DNA of 64,000 nucleotides from Methylobacterium sp. WSM2598 (GCF_000379105.1 NZ_KB900609.1:441781-505780), one strand, 5' to 3'; counted from the stretch's first letter, positions 15,775-25,492 are shown. A program made the numbers and translations. Notes: generated from the letters alone by a model not told the origin.

Positions 15775-16659
15775 TCAGGCGCCCCGGCTGGCGACCGCGA
15801 CGCCCACGACCATGCCGAGGATCTGGACGGGGGCGAGGCTCTCGCCGAACAGCCCGAAGGCCATGGCGGCCGAGACCGGCGGCACGAGGTAGAACAGGGC
15901 CGCGACGCCCGCCACCGCCCCGCGCCGGATCAGCCAGAGCAGGATCAGGATCCCGCCGACCGACAGCCCCAGCACAGCCCAGGCGAGCCCGGCCAGGGCC
16001 GGCAGCGAGGCGTCGAAGCGCCCCTCCTCCAGGAGGAGCGCCAGGGGCAGCGTCATCAGCGCCGCGCCCAGGAACTGCACCGCCGCGTTGGTGCGCAGGT
16101 CGACCGCCGCCGAGGTGCGCTTCTGCCACAGGGTGCCGAAGGTGATCGCCAGCGTCGACCCGAGGCAGACCGCGAGCGCGGCGGGCGGGATCGCGTCGGC
16201 CCCCGCGCCGAGCTTCGGGGCCAGCACGAGCCCCGCCCCGAGGAAACCGACCGCGATGCCGAGCCAGCGGCGGGCCGAGACCCGCTCGCCGAGGAGCGGC
16301 CCCGCGATGACCGCCGTCAGGAGCGGCTGCAGGCTGGTGACGAGGGCGGCGAGACCGGCCGGCAGGCCCCGGCTGACCGACCAGAACACGCCGTCGAGGT
16401 AGAGGCCCTGCAGCAGGATCCCGGCCACGAGGGCGTCGCGCCAGCCGCGCCAGCCGCGCGGCCAGCGCGCCCCGGCGAGCAGGGCCACGCCGCCCAGCAC
16501 CGCCACCGTGCCGAGGAAGCGCAGGCTCAGGAAGGTCAGCGGCTCGGCGTGCGGCGCGACGAGCCGGGCGACGACGAAGCCCGTCGCCCAGATCACCACG
16601 AACAGGGCCGGGGCGAGGCGCGCAGCGAGCGCCGCCGAATCTGGCGCGAGCGTCATCAT
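15775..16659 (-). CDS. DMT superfamily (EamA) transporter
   Basis: This 294-residue protein has about ten hydrophobic segments in two EamA repeats (first around residues 10-140, second around 150-290). Family landmarks include FVVIWATGFVVARL near the start and SLQPLLTAVIAGPLLGE at the end of the first repeat, echoed by PPVSAAMAFGLFGESL in the second. Such permeases export amino acids or other metabolites; the substrate is not evident. Two adjacent ATGs (16659, 16656) are possible and neither has a clear ribosome site; an ATG at 16677 is also in frame. Confidence 0.88.
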   Translation of the reverse strand: MMTLAPDSAALAARLAPALFVVIWATGFVVARLVAPHAEPLTFLSLRFLGTVAVLGGVALLAGARWPRGWRGWRDALVAGILLQGLYLDGVFWSVSRGLPAGLAALVTSLQPLLTAVIAGPLLGERVSARRWLGIAVGFLGAGLVLAPKLGAGADAIPPAALAVCLGSTLAITFGTLWQKRTSAAVDLRTNAAVQFLGAALMTLPLALLLEEGRFDASLPALAGLAWAVLGLSVGGILILLWLIRRGAVAGVAALFYLVPPVSAAMAFGLFGESLAPVQILGMVVGVAVASRGA

Positions 16660-16796
16660 TCTGCGCGCAGGCAGCACGGCGGCGGCGCGGACGCAACCGC
16701 CGCCGCGTCCCGCCCGCCACGCCCCCGGCGCATGGCGGCAGGGGCACGAAATGGCGCTCCCGCCCCGTCCCGGCCCGGTGTAGAGACCCCTTCGCC

Positions 16797-17678
16797 ATGC
16801 GCCTGCGCACCGCCCTCGAGATCGCCGCCATCGCGGCCCAGCGCTTCGTCGCGCATGACGGCTGGGCCATCGCGAGCCACATCGCGCTCTCGCTCCTCAC
16901 CTCCCTGTTCCCGTTCCTGATCCTGCTCACGGCGCTCGCCAGCGTGTTCGGCACCAAGTCGCTGGCGGACGAGGCCAGCAACCTGCTGTTCGAGGTCTGG
17001 CCGAGCGAGGTGGCCGGGCCGGTCGCCGCGGAGGTGCACCGGGTGCTGACCGAGCAGCGCGGCGGCATCCTGACCATCGGCGCGCTGCTCGCCCTCTACT
17101 TCTCGTCGAGCGGGGTCGAGAGCCTGCGGGTCGGGCTCAACCGCGCCTACGGGCTGCGCGAGAGCCGGCCCTGGTGGCTGACCCGCCTGGAATCGATCGG
17201 CTACGTGATCTGCGGCGCCTTCGCGATGCTGGCCTTCACCTTCCTGGTGGTGCTGGGGCCGCTGGTCTGGCGCGCGCTGGTCATGGTCGCGCCCGGAATC
17301 GAACCCCTCGGGCTCACCATCGCGGTGGTGCGGGTGGCGCTCACCGCGCTGCTGATCGCCCTCGTCCTGGTCATCGCCCACAAGTTCATCGCGGCCGGGC
17401 GCCGGCCCTGGCACATGGTGCTGCCGGGCGTGGCGGTGACGCTCGGCATGTGGGTGATCGCCGGCCTCGGCTTCGGCACCTACCTCGACCGCTTCTCCAG
17501 CGCCTACGTCTCGACCTATGGCGGGCTGGCCACCGCCATGGTGTTCCTGATCTTCGTCTACTGGCTCGCCGCCATGTTCCTGTTCGGGGGCGAGGTGAAC
17601 GGCACCCTGATCGCCGCCCGCCGTCGCCGCCTGCAGGCCAAGGCGCAGAGCCGCCAGGACACGATCAAGCTGATGTGA
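16797..17678 (+). CDS. YihY/UPF0761 family membrane protein
   Basis: This 293-residue inner-membrane protein has six hydrophobic helices and the YihY hallmarks HIALSLLTSLFPFLI, YFSSSGVESLRVGLNRAYG (close to the family SSxGxxxLxxALNxxY pattern) and STYGGLATAMVFLIFVYWLAAMFLFGGEVN near the C-terminus. The family was once misnamed ribonuclease BN; its role is unknown. It is head-to-head with the DMT permease (137 bases between starts). Its TGA stop is the first three bases of the dispersed intergenic element that follows. Confidence 0.88.
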   Translation: MRLRTALEIAAIAAQRFVAHDGWAIASHIALSLLTSLFPFLILLTALASVFGTKSLADEASNLLFEVWPSEVAGPVAAEVHRVLTEQRGGILTIGALLALYFSSSGVESLRVGLNRAYGLRESRPWWLTRLESIGYVICGAFAMLAFTFLVVLGPLVWRALVMVAPGIEPLGLTIAVVRVALTALLIALVLVIAHKFIAAGRRPWHMVLPGVAVTLGMWVIAGLGFGTYLDRFSSAYVSTYGGLATAMVFLIFVYWLAAMFLFGGEVNGTLIAARRRRLQAKAQSRQDTIKLM

Positions 17679-17845
17679 TCCGCTAACCGGACGATCACGT
17701 CCGGACAGCGGATGACCAGCCCGCGCGGCGCGTGAGCGAAGCCCCAATCCGCCATCCCGAAGGGATCAAGCGGATCAGGAGCCCGCGCGGCGCTTGAGCG
17801 AAGCCCAAATCCGCATTGCGCCGCGATCCGTCGGATGTCGGATGA
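17676..17845. repeat. Dispersed 3'-end element, locus A (two core copies)
   Basis: In minus orientation this locus carries two copies of the core GCTTCGCTCA[A/C]GCGCCGCGCGGGC (17720-17753 and 17782-17816). One flank forms a hairpin ATCCGCT..CCGGAC / GTCCGG..AGCGGAT (17678-17715). Between the cores lies a second hairpin ATCCC-GAA-GGGAT flanked by ATCCGC/GCGGAT. The element lies between the convergent yihY-like and glnII genes; its first bases, TGATCC, contain the yihY-like stop codon. The remainder up to 18026 shows no gene. Confidence 0.8.
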
Positions 17846-18026
17846 GGTCCCGGCCCGGGCCCATTCCCCCAAATGGATGATGCGCCGCGGCGGGCGCCGT
17901 GCTGTGCTGCACGCGGATCTCTCGAGACGGAGACCTACCTTTCGCCCGCCCCAGCCCCCGCTGCGGCGGGCGCTTTGCGTCGGGCGAGCGGCCGCCCCCG
18001 TCCGCCGGGTGCGGCCCGAACGCGAC

Positions 18027-18054
18027 GCGGCGGGGATGCTGCCATCCCCGCCGC
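18027..18054. terminator. Hairpin terminator after glnII
   Basis: GCGGCGGGGAT (18027-18037) pairs perfectly with ATCCCCGCCGC (18044-18054) around a 6-base loop, 24 bases past the glnII stop. No U-tract follows. Confidence 0.6.
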
Positions 18055-18077
18055 GCGCGTCGGTCAGTTCGGGAGGG

Positions 18078-19115
18078 TCAGGCCGCGGCCGAGACGGCGC
18101 CGGTCGGGACCTCCGAGATCGTCTTCAGAACCTGCGAGGCGATCTGGTAGGGGTCGCCCTGGGAGTTCGGGCGGCGATCCTCGAGGTAGCCCTTGTAGTC
18201 GTTCTTCACGAAGCTGTGGGGCACCCGGATCGAGGCGCCGCGGTCGGCCACGCCGTAGGAGAACTTGTTCCAGGGCGCCGTCTCGTGCTTGCCCGTCAGA
18301 CGCAGGTGGTTGTCCGGGCCGTAGACGGCGATGTGGTCGTCGAGGTTCTTCGCGAAGGCGGCCATCAGCGCCTCGAAATAGGCCTTGCCGCCCACTTCGC
18401 GCATGTACTTGGTCGAGAAGTTGCAATGCATGCCCGACCCGTTCCAGTCGGTGTCGCCGAGCGGCTTGCAGTGCCACTCGATGTCCACGCCGTACTTCTC
18501 GCAGAGGCGCAGCAGCAGGTAGCGCGCCATCCAGATCTCGTCGGCGGCCTTCTTGGAGCCCTTGCCGAAGATCTGGAACTCCCACTGGCCCTTCGCCACC
18601 TCGGCGTTGATGCCCTCGTGGTTGATGCCGGCCGCGAGGCAGAGGTCGAGGTGCTCCTCGACGATCTGGCGGGCCACGTCGCCGACGTTCTTGTAGCCGA
18701 CGCCCGTGTAGTAGGGGCCCTGCGGGGCCGGGTAGCCGGAGGCCGGGAAGCCGAGCGGGCGACCGTCCTTGTACAGGAAGTACTCCTGCTCGAAGCCGAA
18801 CCACGCGCCCTCGTCGTCCAGGATGGTGGCGCGCTTGTTCGTCGGGTGCGGGGTGACGCCGTCCGGCATCATGACCTCGCACATGACCAGGGCGCCGTTC
18901 GTGCGGGCCGGGTCGGGATAGAGGGCGACGGGCTTCAGCACGCAATCCGAGCTGTGGCCCTCCGCCTGCTTCGTCGAGCTCCCGTCGAAGCCCCACAGCG
19001 GCAGCTGCTCCAGGGTCGGGAAGCTGTCGAATTCCTTGATCTGCGTCTTGCCCCGGAGATTCGGAACCGGCGTATAGCCGTCAAGCCAAATATATTCCAG
19101 TTTGTACTTCGTCAT
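18078..19115 (-). CDS. glnII: Glutamine synthetase type II
   Basis: GSII (345 residues) makes glutamine from glutamate, ammonia and ATP. It is the eukaryote-like isozyme found in rhizobia and relatives beside GSI. Landmarks: MTKYKLEYIWLDGY start, WGFDGSSTKQAEG, FGFEQEYFL (metal Glu), AGINHEGINAEV, NGSGMHCNFSTK and ADRGASIRVPHS. The start is ATG 19115, with GAGAGG upstream; a longer in-frame extension to 19496 is not GS-like. A sigma-54 promoter at 19194-19212 implies nitrogen control by NtrC, as known for rhizobial glnII. A DUF2735 gene is divergent. Confidence 0.95.
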   Translation of the reverse strand: MTKYKLEYIWLDGYTPVPNLRGKTQIKEFDSFPTLEQLPLWGFDGSSTKQAEGHSSDCVLKPVALYPDPARTNGALVMCEVMMPDGVTPHPTNKRATILDDEGAWFGFEQEYFLYKDGRPLGFPASGYPAPQGPYYTGVGYKNVGDVARQIVEEHLDLCLAAGINHEGINAEVAKGQWEFQIFGKGSKKAADEIWMARYLLLRLCEKYGVDIEWHCKPLGDTDWNGSGMHCNFSTKYMREVGGKAYFEALMAAFAKNLDDHIAVYGPDNHLRLTGKHETAPWNKFSYGVADRGASIRVPHSFVKNDYKGYLEDRRPNSQGDPYQIASQVLKTISEVPTGAVSAAA

Positions 19116-19193
19116 TTCCAGCCTCTCGTCAGGGAACCATGCGGAGCTTGAGGCGCTGCTGCCAGTTACCTTGCCTCCCAAGGCGCAGACCCT

Positions 19194-19212
19194 AAAGCAC
19201 AGGCTGTGCCAA
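19194..19212 (-). promoter_or_regulatory. Sigma-54 (-24/-12) promoter of glnII
   Basis: The minus strand reads TTGGCACAGCCTGTGCTTT, with GG and GC separated by exactly 10 bases as required by RpoN and a good match to TGGCAC-N5-TTGC. It would start transcription near 19183, leaving about 68 bases of leader before glnII. Confidence 0.75.
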
Positions 19213-19447
19213 GTGGGGTTCCCGCGGCGCGGTCGCGGTCGCAGCCCGGCCGAAGGCGCGGCGCCGTCCCGGCCCGGAGGGAGCGAGGGGCGCCCGGATC
19301 GCGCCCGCGCCGCGGGCGGCGGCGACCGCGCCGGGACTGCCCACCGGATGGGCAGCCGCGCGCCCCTGCCGCGATCGAGGGCAGCGGGGTGCTCGGCGCG
19401 GAGGGAGCGCGCTGCAACAATGCAATCGTGATTGGCAAGACCATTTC

Positions 19448-19464
19448 TGCGCAAATTGCGTGCA
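19448..19464. promoter_or_regulatory. Possible NtrC enhancer site
   Basis: On the minus strand TGCACGCAATTTGCGCA resembles the NtrC consensus TGCACC-N5-GGTGCA (left half matches TGCAC, right half 4 of 5). It lies about 240 bases upstream of the sigma-54 promoter, an acceptable enhancer distance. The rest of 19116-19570 shows no gene. Confidence 0.35.
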
Positions 19465-19570
19465 TTTACTGATTTTTTTGGCAGCAGACCGTGCAAGCGG
19501 CGGGCAGTGGAGGCTATATTGACCCGGTGACTGGCGCGTACCGCCAGGCGGGACGACAGGAGACCGGCTG

Positions 19571-19765
19571 ATGATGAAGGCGGGACCCCAGCGGGAGACG
19601 GCGAAGATCTATCAATTCCCCCTGCGGAACCGCGCCGCCCCGGCGGCGCGCCGGCCGCAGGCCGAGGCGGGCGAGCGCGCGACGCGCTACGCGGACGCCG
19701 CCTTCGGCGCCGGCTGGTACCACGAGGCGGCGATCCAGGACGCCGACCGCAGCCGCAAGCCGTGA
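19571..19765 (+). CDS. DUF2735 small protein
   Basis: A 64-residue protein with the DUF2735 signature near its start (ETAKIYQFPLRNR), followed by an Arg/Ala-rich middle and a C-terminal GAGWYHEAAIQDA. The two ATGs at 19571/19574 follow AGGAGA. DUF2735 genes are found next to glnII in rhizobia from my recollection, and here the gene is divergent from glnII with a 455-base shared region, so a link to nitrogen control is plausible. Molecular function is unknown. Confidence 0.75.
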   Translation: MMKAGPQRETAKIYQFPLRNRAAPAARRPQAEAGERATRYADAAFGAGWYHEAAIQDADRSRKP

Positions 19766-19811
19766 CGGTGCCGGACAGCGACGCCGGGGGAGTGGGCGGG
19801 CCCCCGCGGCG

Positions 19812-20741
19812 TCACTGGCCGAAGATCGACCAGCCGAGCCGCTTCGTCAGCATCTCGAGCGCGATGCGGCCGAGATGCGAGTTGCCCGCCGCGTCGAGCC
19901 CCGGCGACCACACGGCGATCGAGGCCCGGCCGGGCGCGATCGCCAGGATGCCGCCGCCGACCCCGCTCTTGCCGGGCAGGCCGACCCGGTAGGCGAATTC
20001 CCCCGAGCCGTCGTAGTGCCCGCAGGTGAGCATGACGGCGTTGATGCGCCGCGCCCGCTCGGGCTGCACCACGAGGTGGCCGGTCGCGGGGTGACGCCCG
20101 GAATGCGCCAGGAAGCGGCCGGCCTCGGCGAGCTGGCGGCAGGTCATGGCGATGGCGCAGTGGTGGAAGTAGACGCCGAGCAGGTAGGGCACCGGGTTGT
20201 CGAGCACCCCGTGCGCCTTCATGAAATTCGCCAGCGCCATGTTGCGGTAGCCCGTGCGCTGCTCGGAGGCCGCCACCGACTCGTCGATGGCGATCGCGGC
20301 GTCGCCCGCCAGGAATTGCAGGAAGCGCAGGATCTCGCCCAGCGCCTCGCGGGGCTGGTGGCGCGACAGGATCACGTCGGTGACCGCGATCGCCCCCGCA
20401 TTGATGAAGGGGTTGCGGGGGATGCCGCGCTCGTACTCGAGCTGGACGATCGAGTTGAAGGGGCTCCCCGACGGCTCGCGGCCGACGCGGCGCCAGAGCC
20501 GGTCCCCTACCATCCCGAGCGCCAGGGTGAGGGTGAAGACCTTGGAGATGCTCTGGATCGAGAACGGCACGTCGCAATCCCCGGCGGCGGCGACCTCGCC
20601 GTCGGCATCGATCACCACCATCCCGAAGGCCCGCGGGTCCATGCGGGCGAGTTCCGGGATGTAGGTGGCGACCTCGCCGCGGTCGGGGCGGGCGCGCATC
20701 TCCTCGGCGATCTCGGTCACGACGCGGGTCAGGTCGGTCAC
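19812..20741 (-). CDS. glsA: Glutaminase
   Basis: This 309-residue enzyme hydrolyses glutamine to glutamate and ammonia. It belongs to the beta-lactamase-like serine glutaminases: the Ser-x-x-Lys motif lies in [10 protein letters not shown] (about residues 60-69), with [33 protein letters not shown] and [12 protein letters not shown] in family order. The start is GTG 20741. It lies near glnII but on its own; a synthesising and a degrading enzyme of glutamine in close proximity is notable, though no operon links them. Confidence 0.93.
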   Translation of the reverse strand: MTDLTRVVTEIAEEMRARPDRGEVATYIPELARMDPRAFGMVVIDADGEVAAAGDCDVPFSIQSISKVFTLTLALGMVGDRLWRRVGREPSGSPFNSIVQLEYERGIPRNPFINAGAIAVTDVILSRHQPREALGEILRFLQFLAGDAAIAIDESVAASEQRTGYRNMALANFMKAHGVLDNPVPYLLGVYFHHCAIAMTCRQLAEAGRFLAHSGRHPATGHLVVQPERARRINAVMLTCGHYDGSGEFAYRVGLPGKSGVGGGILAIAPGRASIAVWSPGLDAAGNSHLGRIALEMLTKRLGWSIFGQ

Positions 20742-20895
20742 GGGCGGGCCTCGCGGTGGGCGGTTCGGGCGGTGGCGGGGCGGCCGGGTGCGGCATCGCC
20801 GCCCGCGCGAAGCGGAGTTGCGCGACGCGGTCCCGCTTCGACCGGCATCGCCTCCTCGGCGCCGCCGGACCGGTGCCCCTCTCGGCGCAGGACGC

Positions 20896-23721
20896 TCAGC
20901 CGAAGGCCCCGACCTCGTGCTGGATCATGCCGCTGATCTCGCGCACCTGCGCGAAGAGGCGGCCGATCGGCTCGAACAGGGTCCGGTGCTCCGTCTCGTA
21001 GGTGCCGACCCCGCGCGGCCCGGCCGGCTCGCCGAAATTCAGGCCGAGCGTCGGGTCCGGCGTCACCGGGAAGATCTCGTCCAGCGCCTTCAGGCAGCCC
21101 GGCACGTCGAGCCGCAGGATGCGCTCGATCAGGCTCTCGCGGGTGACGCCGGCCTGCGGCCGGAAGCCCGGGATGTGCACGGCGAGGAACCAGATCCGAT
21201 GGATCAGCGCGAGCCGGAGCGCGTGCAGCAGGGTCAGCCGCAGGCTCATCGCGGCGAGGTCGCGCGCCACCGAGTGCAGCATCAGGTGGTCGTGGGTCAG
21301 GCGCCCGAACAGCCGGCGCAGGCGCGGGGCGAGGTTCAGCCGGTCGAGGGCACCCGCGATGGCGATGATCTCCTCCCGCCGCCCGTCGCGCGTCGCCCGC
21401 CGCGCCCGGTCCAGCCACATGCCGGGATCGAGCGTCTCGATGTAGGCGCGCAGCACGTCGAGGTCGCTGACCCGGGCGGCGTGCTGGACGAGGCTGAAGG
21501 CGCGCCGGAAGCGCTCGGACTCCGCCCGCATCTCGCCGAACAGGTCCGGGGCCCGGGCGGCGGCGTGGCCGACCCCGTGCATCGAATTCGCCAGGAAGCC
21601 GAGCTGCTGCAGGATGGCGTTGTTGGGGATCGCCCGGATCTGCCGTGGATGGGTGATCGCGACCGGGCCGCCCGCGTCGGACTGGCGCGCCACCGGCCGC
21701 GACCCGGTGCGGTCGATCAGGTTCGGCCCGAAGGTGCCGAGCAGGGCCGCGTAGCCGGGATCGTCGACCAGCGTCTCCATGTCCTGCCGGGCGCCGGTGA
21801 AGAACTCGGTGGCGAAGTCGGGCTCGGCGTAGATCGGATCGGGCGGGGGATCGCCCGCCTCGAAGACGTGCTCGACGATGCGCAGCACGGTGGCGCGCGC
21901 GAGCGGCGCGGAGCCGAACAGCAGGTAGCCGTCCGTGCCCTGGAAGCTCGATTCGAGCCGCACCTTCAGCCCCGCCTCGCGGTTGCGCAGGCGCGCCTGG
22001 CTCGGGGCGAGGTAGGCGAGGCGGTCGCGCAGGCTCGCCGGATGGGCGCCGCGGCCGATCGACTCGCCGTGCGTGTCGAAGATCACGAGCTCGATGTCGG
22101 CGAGGCCGTTCGCGACCATCATCTCGGTGATGCGCAGGCGCAACCGCTCGATCCAGAAGGTGGCGGCGAGCTGGCCGACGTAGCGGCCGGAATCCGAGTA
22201 GCCGAATTGCAGCACGAGGCGGCCGATCCGGCGCAGGTAGCGCCGCCAATGGGCGGAGCGCAGCGCGTCCTCGACGACGTGCACGCCCTGCTCCAGGGCC
22301 GAGGCGGTCTCGAAGAGCGGCGTGATCTCGACCTTGTCGCCGATGCCGAAATGCTCGGCGAGCCAGAGCGCGGCGAGGAGCGTGTAGCCGGTCTCGGTCT
22401 CGGCGATCAGGAAGCGCACCGGATGGGTGCCGTCCACGTGCTTGAGGATCTGGGCGATCGTCATCATCAGGCGGGAGGCGGAGGAGCGCTCGGCGGCGAG
22501 CGCGCCGAAATCCACCGGCACCGCCTCGACGTGGTCGAGGAGCGCGTTGATCGAGGCGAGGTGCGAGCGGCGCTGGGCCGGGTCGGTCGGGTCGCCCTCC
22601 CGGTCGAGGGAGCGGCGCACCGCGTTGTGGACCTGGGTGGCGTTGAGCCGGAAATGCGGCAGCCCGTTCTGCAGCCCGTGCGCGGCGCAGCCGGCGCGCA
22701 GGACGCAGAGCCTGAGCCGCGCCTCCTCGTCGCGCGTCGCCGCGATCGCCGCGCCGAGGGCGGAGAGCAGCGGGCCCGCCTCGGTCTGGGCGCGCTCGCG
22801 CTCGATGATCAGCGCGAGGGCGAAGCGGTGCACCACCTCCAGGCTCGGATCGTCGCCGAGCTTGGGGGCGACGGCGAGCTGGCGCGACACCGCGTCGCGG
22901 GCCGCCTCCGCGAGCCGCCGCACCGGGACGGCGGCCGGATCCTCCGGGAGCTGCGCCAGAACCCGCTCGAATTGCGTGCGCTTCGATTCCAGCCGGTAGC
23001 GCAGCGTGTCCCACCAGCCGATATCGGTGCGCCCGTCCGTGTCGCAGCCGACCCAGGAGGCGATCACGACCGGCTGCGGCACCAGGTCGTGCCAGTGCTC
23101 GGGCCAGCGCTCGCGGGCGGCCCGCAGCAGGGCCTCGTTCAGCCCGTCGAGGGCGGCGCGCCCGTGCTGCACCGAGAAGCGGGCCTGGTCGAACTCGTCG
23201 TTGAGGGTGATGACCGGGTCGGGGCGGGAGGAGAGCCCCGCCGCCTCGCCGAGCAGGGCCCGCCGGCCTTCCGGGGCCGGCGTCGAGGCGGCCTCGGCGA
23301 GCAGGCGGGCCACCGCCTTGGGCATGCCGAAGGTCGGGTGCGCGGTGAAGACCGCCGCGAAGCGCGGTCGCTCGATCCGGGCCCGGGCCACCTCGAAGTC
23401 GCTCTCCTCGCCGAGGATCAGCGGCACCGCGCGGGCGAGGTCGTCGCCGCCCTCCTGGTCGAGGCCCAGATAGGCGCGCAGGCGCTGCGCCCGCTCCTCC
23501 AGGGCCTGCCCGCGCAGGGAGCGGAAGAGCGGTTCGAGGTCCGCCTCGCTCACCTCGCCCCGGTCCATGCGGCGGCTGATCGCGAGGGCCACGGTGAGGA
23601 CGGGGTTGCGGAACGGGTCCTCGCTCGCCTGCTGCCGGGCCTGCTCCACCAGCTGGAGCAGGTCCGCCTCCAGGCTCTCGGGAGCGGCGTGCGGGTTGGG
23701 GGTTTCCTCGGGCCGGTACAT
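20896..23721 (-). CDS. Phosphoenolpyruvate carboxylase family protein, divergent
   Basis: This 941-residue protein spans the PEPC fold. The catalytic His region is intact (TAHPT, His128), and GTDGYLLFG and IRAIP match conserved segments. The key glycine-rich loop, usually FHGRGGSIGRGG, reads [14 protein letters not shown] (548-561), so the His and first Arg that hold bicarbonate/PEP are replaced by Asp and His while the later Arg557 is kept. The segment after IRAIP lacks the usual WxxxWTQ-R sequence, and the C-terminus is not QNTG. It may be a special methylotroph lineage for the serine cycle or an enzyme of altered chemistry. ATG 23721 is preferred because GAGAG lies six bases before it. Confidence 0.7.
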   Translation of the reverse strand: MYRPEETPNPHAAPESLEADLLQLVEQARQQASEDPFRNPVLTVALAISRRMDRGEVSEADLEPLFRSLRGQALEERAQRLRAYLGLDQEGGDDLARAVPLILGEESDFEVARARIERPRFAAVFTAHPTFGMPKAVARLLAEAASTPAPEGRRALLGEAAGLSSRPDPVITLNDEFDQARFSVQHGRAALDGLNEALLRAARERWPEHWHDLVPQPVVIASWVGCDTDGRTDIGWWDTLRYRLESKRTQFERVLAQLPEDPAAVPVRRLAEAARDAVSRQLAVAPKLGDDPSLEVVHRFALALIIERERAQTEAGPLLSALGAAIAATRDEEARLRLCVLRAGCAAHGLQNGLPHFRLNATQVHNAVRRSLDREGDPTDPAQRRSHLASINALLDHVEAVPVDFGALAAERSSASRLMMTIAQILKHVDGTHPVRFLIAETETGYTLLAALWLAEHFGIGDKVEITPLFETASALEQGVHVVEDALRSAHWRRYLRRIGRLVLQFGYSDSGRYVGQLAATFWIERLRLRITEMMVANGLADIELVIFDTHGESIGRGAHPASLRDRLAYLAPSQARLRNREAGLKVRLESSFQGTDGYLLFGSAPLARATVLRIVEHVFEAGDPPPDPIYAEPDFATEFFTGARQDMETLVDDPGYAALLGTFGPNLIDRTGSRPVARQSDAGGPVAITHPRQIRAIPNNAILQQLGFLANSMHGVGHAAARAPDLFGEMRAESERFRRAFSLVQHAARVSDLDVLRAYIETLDPGMWLDRARRATRDGRREEIIAIAGALDRLNLAPRLRRLFGRLTHDHLMLHSVARDLAAMSLRLTLLHALRLALIHRIWFLAVHIPGFRPQAGVTRESLIERILRLDVPGCLKALDEIFPVTPDPTLGLNFGEPAGPRGVGTYETEHRTLFEPIGRLFAQVREISGMIQHEVGAFG

Positions 23722-24040
23722 GGGCATCTCTCGTCGCGGCAGGGCCGGATGCGGGTGCGGGGCCGGGCGACGCAAGGTCCGTTCCGCGCCGCTTCCGCGC
23801 GGGAGGCCGGGCGTGCCGGGCCGCGCGGGGCGCCGGGCGCGCCCGGGCGACTCGGTCGCGCGCGCCGTCAGAGGATCATAGGACGGGGGCGTCGCGCCAG
23901 CCCGCGTAACGGGTCATCCGGCGCCCCTGGTCACCGGGCGGCTCTCGGGCTAGATCCGAAGGCGTGAGGGTTGATCCGGGCCGGCGCCGGGCGAGCGGGA
24001 TCGCGGACGGACCAGGGAGCGGCCTCGGGCTTCGGTCGAT
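23722..24040. other. Intergenic region without recognised gene
   Basis: This divergent spacer between the PEPC-like gene and a small membrane protein holds no convincing reading frame, repeat or operator. It must contain promoters for both sides but I could not place them. Confidence 0.6.
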
Positions 24041-24352
24041 ATGGTGTTCTTGCTGGCCGCCGCGGCGGTGACCTTCGCGGTGATCATCCTCCTTCTGGTG
24101 CTGGTGGCCGGAGATCGCCGGCCGCCCCTGCGCCTGCCGCGCGAGCACCTGCTGGAGGAGCGCGGCGACGAACTCTACGACGCGCTCGGACCGCGGCCGC
24201 ACGGCCTCGTCGACCGCAGCGACGCGGAGCCCGAGGCGCCGGCCGGGCGCCTCCCCGGCCCCGCGCCGCGGCCGGCCCCGCACAGGAGCCCTCCGCAGGT
24301 GATCGATCACGATCCCGACGAGCACCGTCACGCGAACGGGGGGGACCGATGA
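24041..24352 (+). CDS. Small single-pass membrane protein, hypothetical
   Basis: A 103-residue protein with one strong N-terminal transmembrane helix (residues about 3-23), then a charged stretch (REHLLEERGDELYDALGPRPHGL) and a Pro/His-rich tail. Its TGA overlaps the ATG of the next gene (ATGA), which supports translation of both. I do not recognise the family. The ribosome site at 24041 is weak. Confidence 0.55.
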   Translation: MVFLLAAAAVTFAVIILLLVLVAGDRRPPLRLPREHLLEERGDELYDALGPRPHGLVDRSDAEPEAPAGRLPGPAPRPAPHRSPPQVIDHDPDEHRHANGGDR

Positions 24353-25038
24353 GGCGCGTCGCGGGCTCGGCGGTCCCGCTCGCCGCAGCGGCCCTGCTGG
24401 CCGCCGGGGCGGCGCTGCCGGTGGCCGGATCGACCCGGGCGCGCGCCGAGGATGCCGCGCCCGTGTCCTGCGGGAACGAGGCCGCGTCCTATGCCGGCGG
24501 CAAGGGCGTGAGCCTGTGGGTGACCCGGCGCGGAACCCTCACGCGCGAGAACCCGCTGCGGCCGCTGACCCCGGACCTTCTGCAGGTGCTGGAGGTGGTG
24601 ATCCGCGGCAAGGCCGCGACGGCCTACGGCCCCGACCTCGACAACCTTCGTCGCGGGGGCGCGCCGGCGAGCCTCGAAGCGCAGAGCGGTCCGGGCGCGG
24701 CGATCCGCTGGGGCGCGGGCCTCGACGGGCTGCCGAAGACCCTGCGGATCCTTCAGGATGACGGGGCGGGCGTGGTCGCCGCCCTGCCGTTCCGGGCCTG
24801 CGGAGAGGCACCGAAGGTGGCGACGCCGAAGGTCGAGGCGCCCAAAGGCGCTTCGTCCAAGGGCGCTTCGTCCAAGGGCGCCTCGCCCGGCGCCGCCAAG
24901 GATGCGGGGGACGCTCGGCCGGGCGGCCCGTCGGCGGCGTCCGCGCCGACCGGTCGCGCCAAGCCTGCCCGCAAGGCGGACGAGCCTGCCGGCCGGCTTC
25001 CGAACGGCTTCACGCTGCCCCAGGGTGCGATCGAGTGA
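24349..25038 (+). CDS. Exported hypothetical protein with Lys/Ala/Ser-rich tail
   Basis: This 229-residue protein has a signal peptide (residues 1-33, Ala-rich core ending TRARAE), a compact domain to about residue 155 (CGNEAASYAGGKGVSLWV, LQVLEVVIRGKAATAYGPDLDNLRRGG) with two cysteines, and a low-complexity tail containing KGASSKGASSKGAS. ATG 24349 overlaps the upstream stop and follows a run of G that can serve as ribosome site. The family is not recognised. Its TGA directly abuts the dispersed element of locus B. Confidence 0.6.
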   Translation: MRRVAGSAVPLAAAALLAAGAALPVAGSTRARAEDAAPVSCGNEAASYAGGKGVSLWVTRRGTLTRENPLRPLTPDLLQVLEVVIRGKAATAYGPDLDNLRRGGAPASLEAQSGPGAAIRWGAGLDGLPKTLRILQDDGAGVVAALPFRACGEAPKVATPKVEAPKGASSKGASSKGASPGAAKDAGDARPGGPSAASAPTGRAKPARKADEPAGRLPNGFTLPQGAIE

Positions 25039-25143
25039 TGCGACATCCGACGGATCGCGTCGCCATGCGGATGGCGGCTTCGCTCACGCGCCGCGCGGGC
25101 TTGGCGTACACCGCCCGGACGTGATCGGCCGGACAGCGGCTGA
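25036..25143. repeat. Dispersed 3'-end element, locus B
   Basis: The plus strand contains the core CGGCTTCGCTCACGCGCCGC (from about 25075) preceded by GACATCCGACGGATCGCG, also seen at locus A, and followed by GGACGTGATCGGCCGGACAG. It sits between convergent genes, starting at the stop codon of the upstream plus-strand gene. Confidence 0.75.
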
Positions 25144-25209
25144 GCTGACTCCGCGGGACGCGGCGAGGCGGCCGCGGGGGGCCGGCTCTCCGGGCCGCGA
25201 GCGCTCGGC

Positions 25210-25485
25210 CTACTTGCGCGCTGCCATCATGTCGTGGGCGAGCACGGTCAGCTTCCCGATCAGGCTCGAAATGTCCCCGTGCGTGCAGGACCATTGCGTG
25301 CCGATCGAGGCGCCGTCCGAGGACACGGAGACCACCGCCACCGAGCGCAGCTTGCCCTCGCGTGCGAGCCGCAGCTGGTCCTGCAGCACGTCGATCATCG
25401 AGGCGGTGTTCTCGTCCGCGGGCGCGGAGGACACGGCCTGGGGAAAGGTGAGGATGCGTGTGGGTTCGGAAGCGAGTTCGGTCAT
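25210..25485 (-). CDS. Small hypothetical protein
   Basis: A 91-residue protein beginning MTELASEPTRILTFP, with an amphipathic helix (MIDVLQDQLRLAREGK), beta-strand-like stretches (SVAVVSVSSDGA, TQWSCTHGD) and a terminal helix (LIGKLTVLAHDMMAAR). The pattern resembles small proteins of unknown function common in alphaproteobacteria. ATG 25485 lies 7 bases after the stop of the preceding minus-strand gene, so the two are probably one operon. Confidence 0.6.
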   Translation of the reverse strand: MTELASEPTRILTFPQAVSSAPADENTASMIDVLQDQLRLAREGKLRSVAVVSVSSDGASIGTQWSCTHGDISSLIGKLTVLAHDMMAARK

Positions 25486-25492
25486 GGGACTC

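Noticed and set aside
17873..18610. Arg/Ser-rich plus-strand frames over the 3' part of glnII
   Set aside because: They are antisense shadows of glnII without start signals or domains.
19478..19497. A plus-strand TTGGCAG...GTGCAAG resembling a sigma-54 promoter for the DUF2735 gene
   Set aside because: The GG and GC are 11 bases apart; sigma-54 needs 10, and one-base changes usually abolish function.
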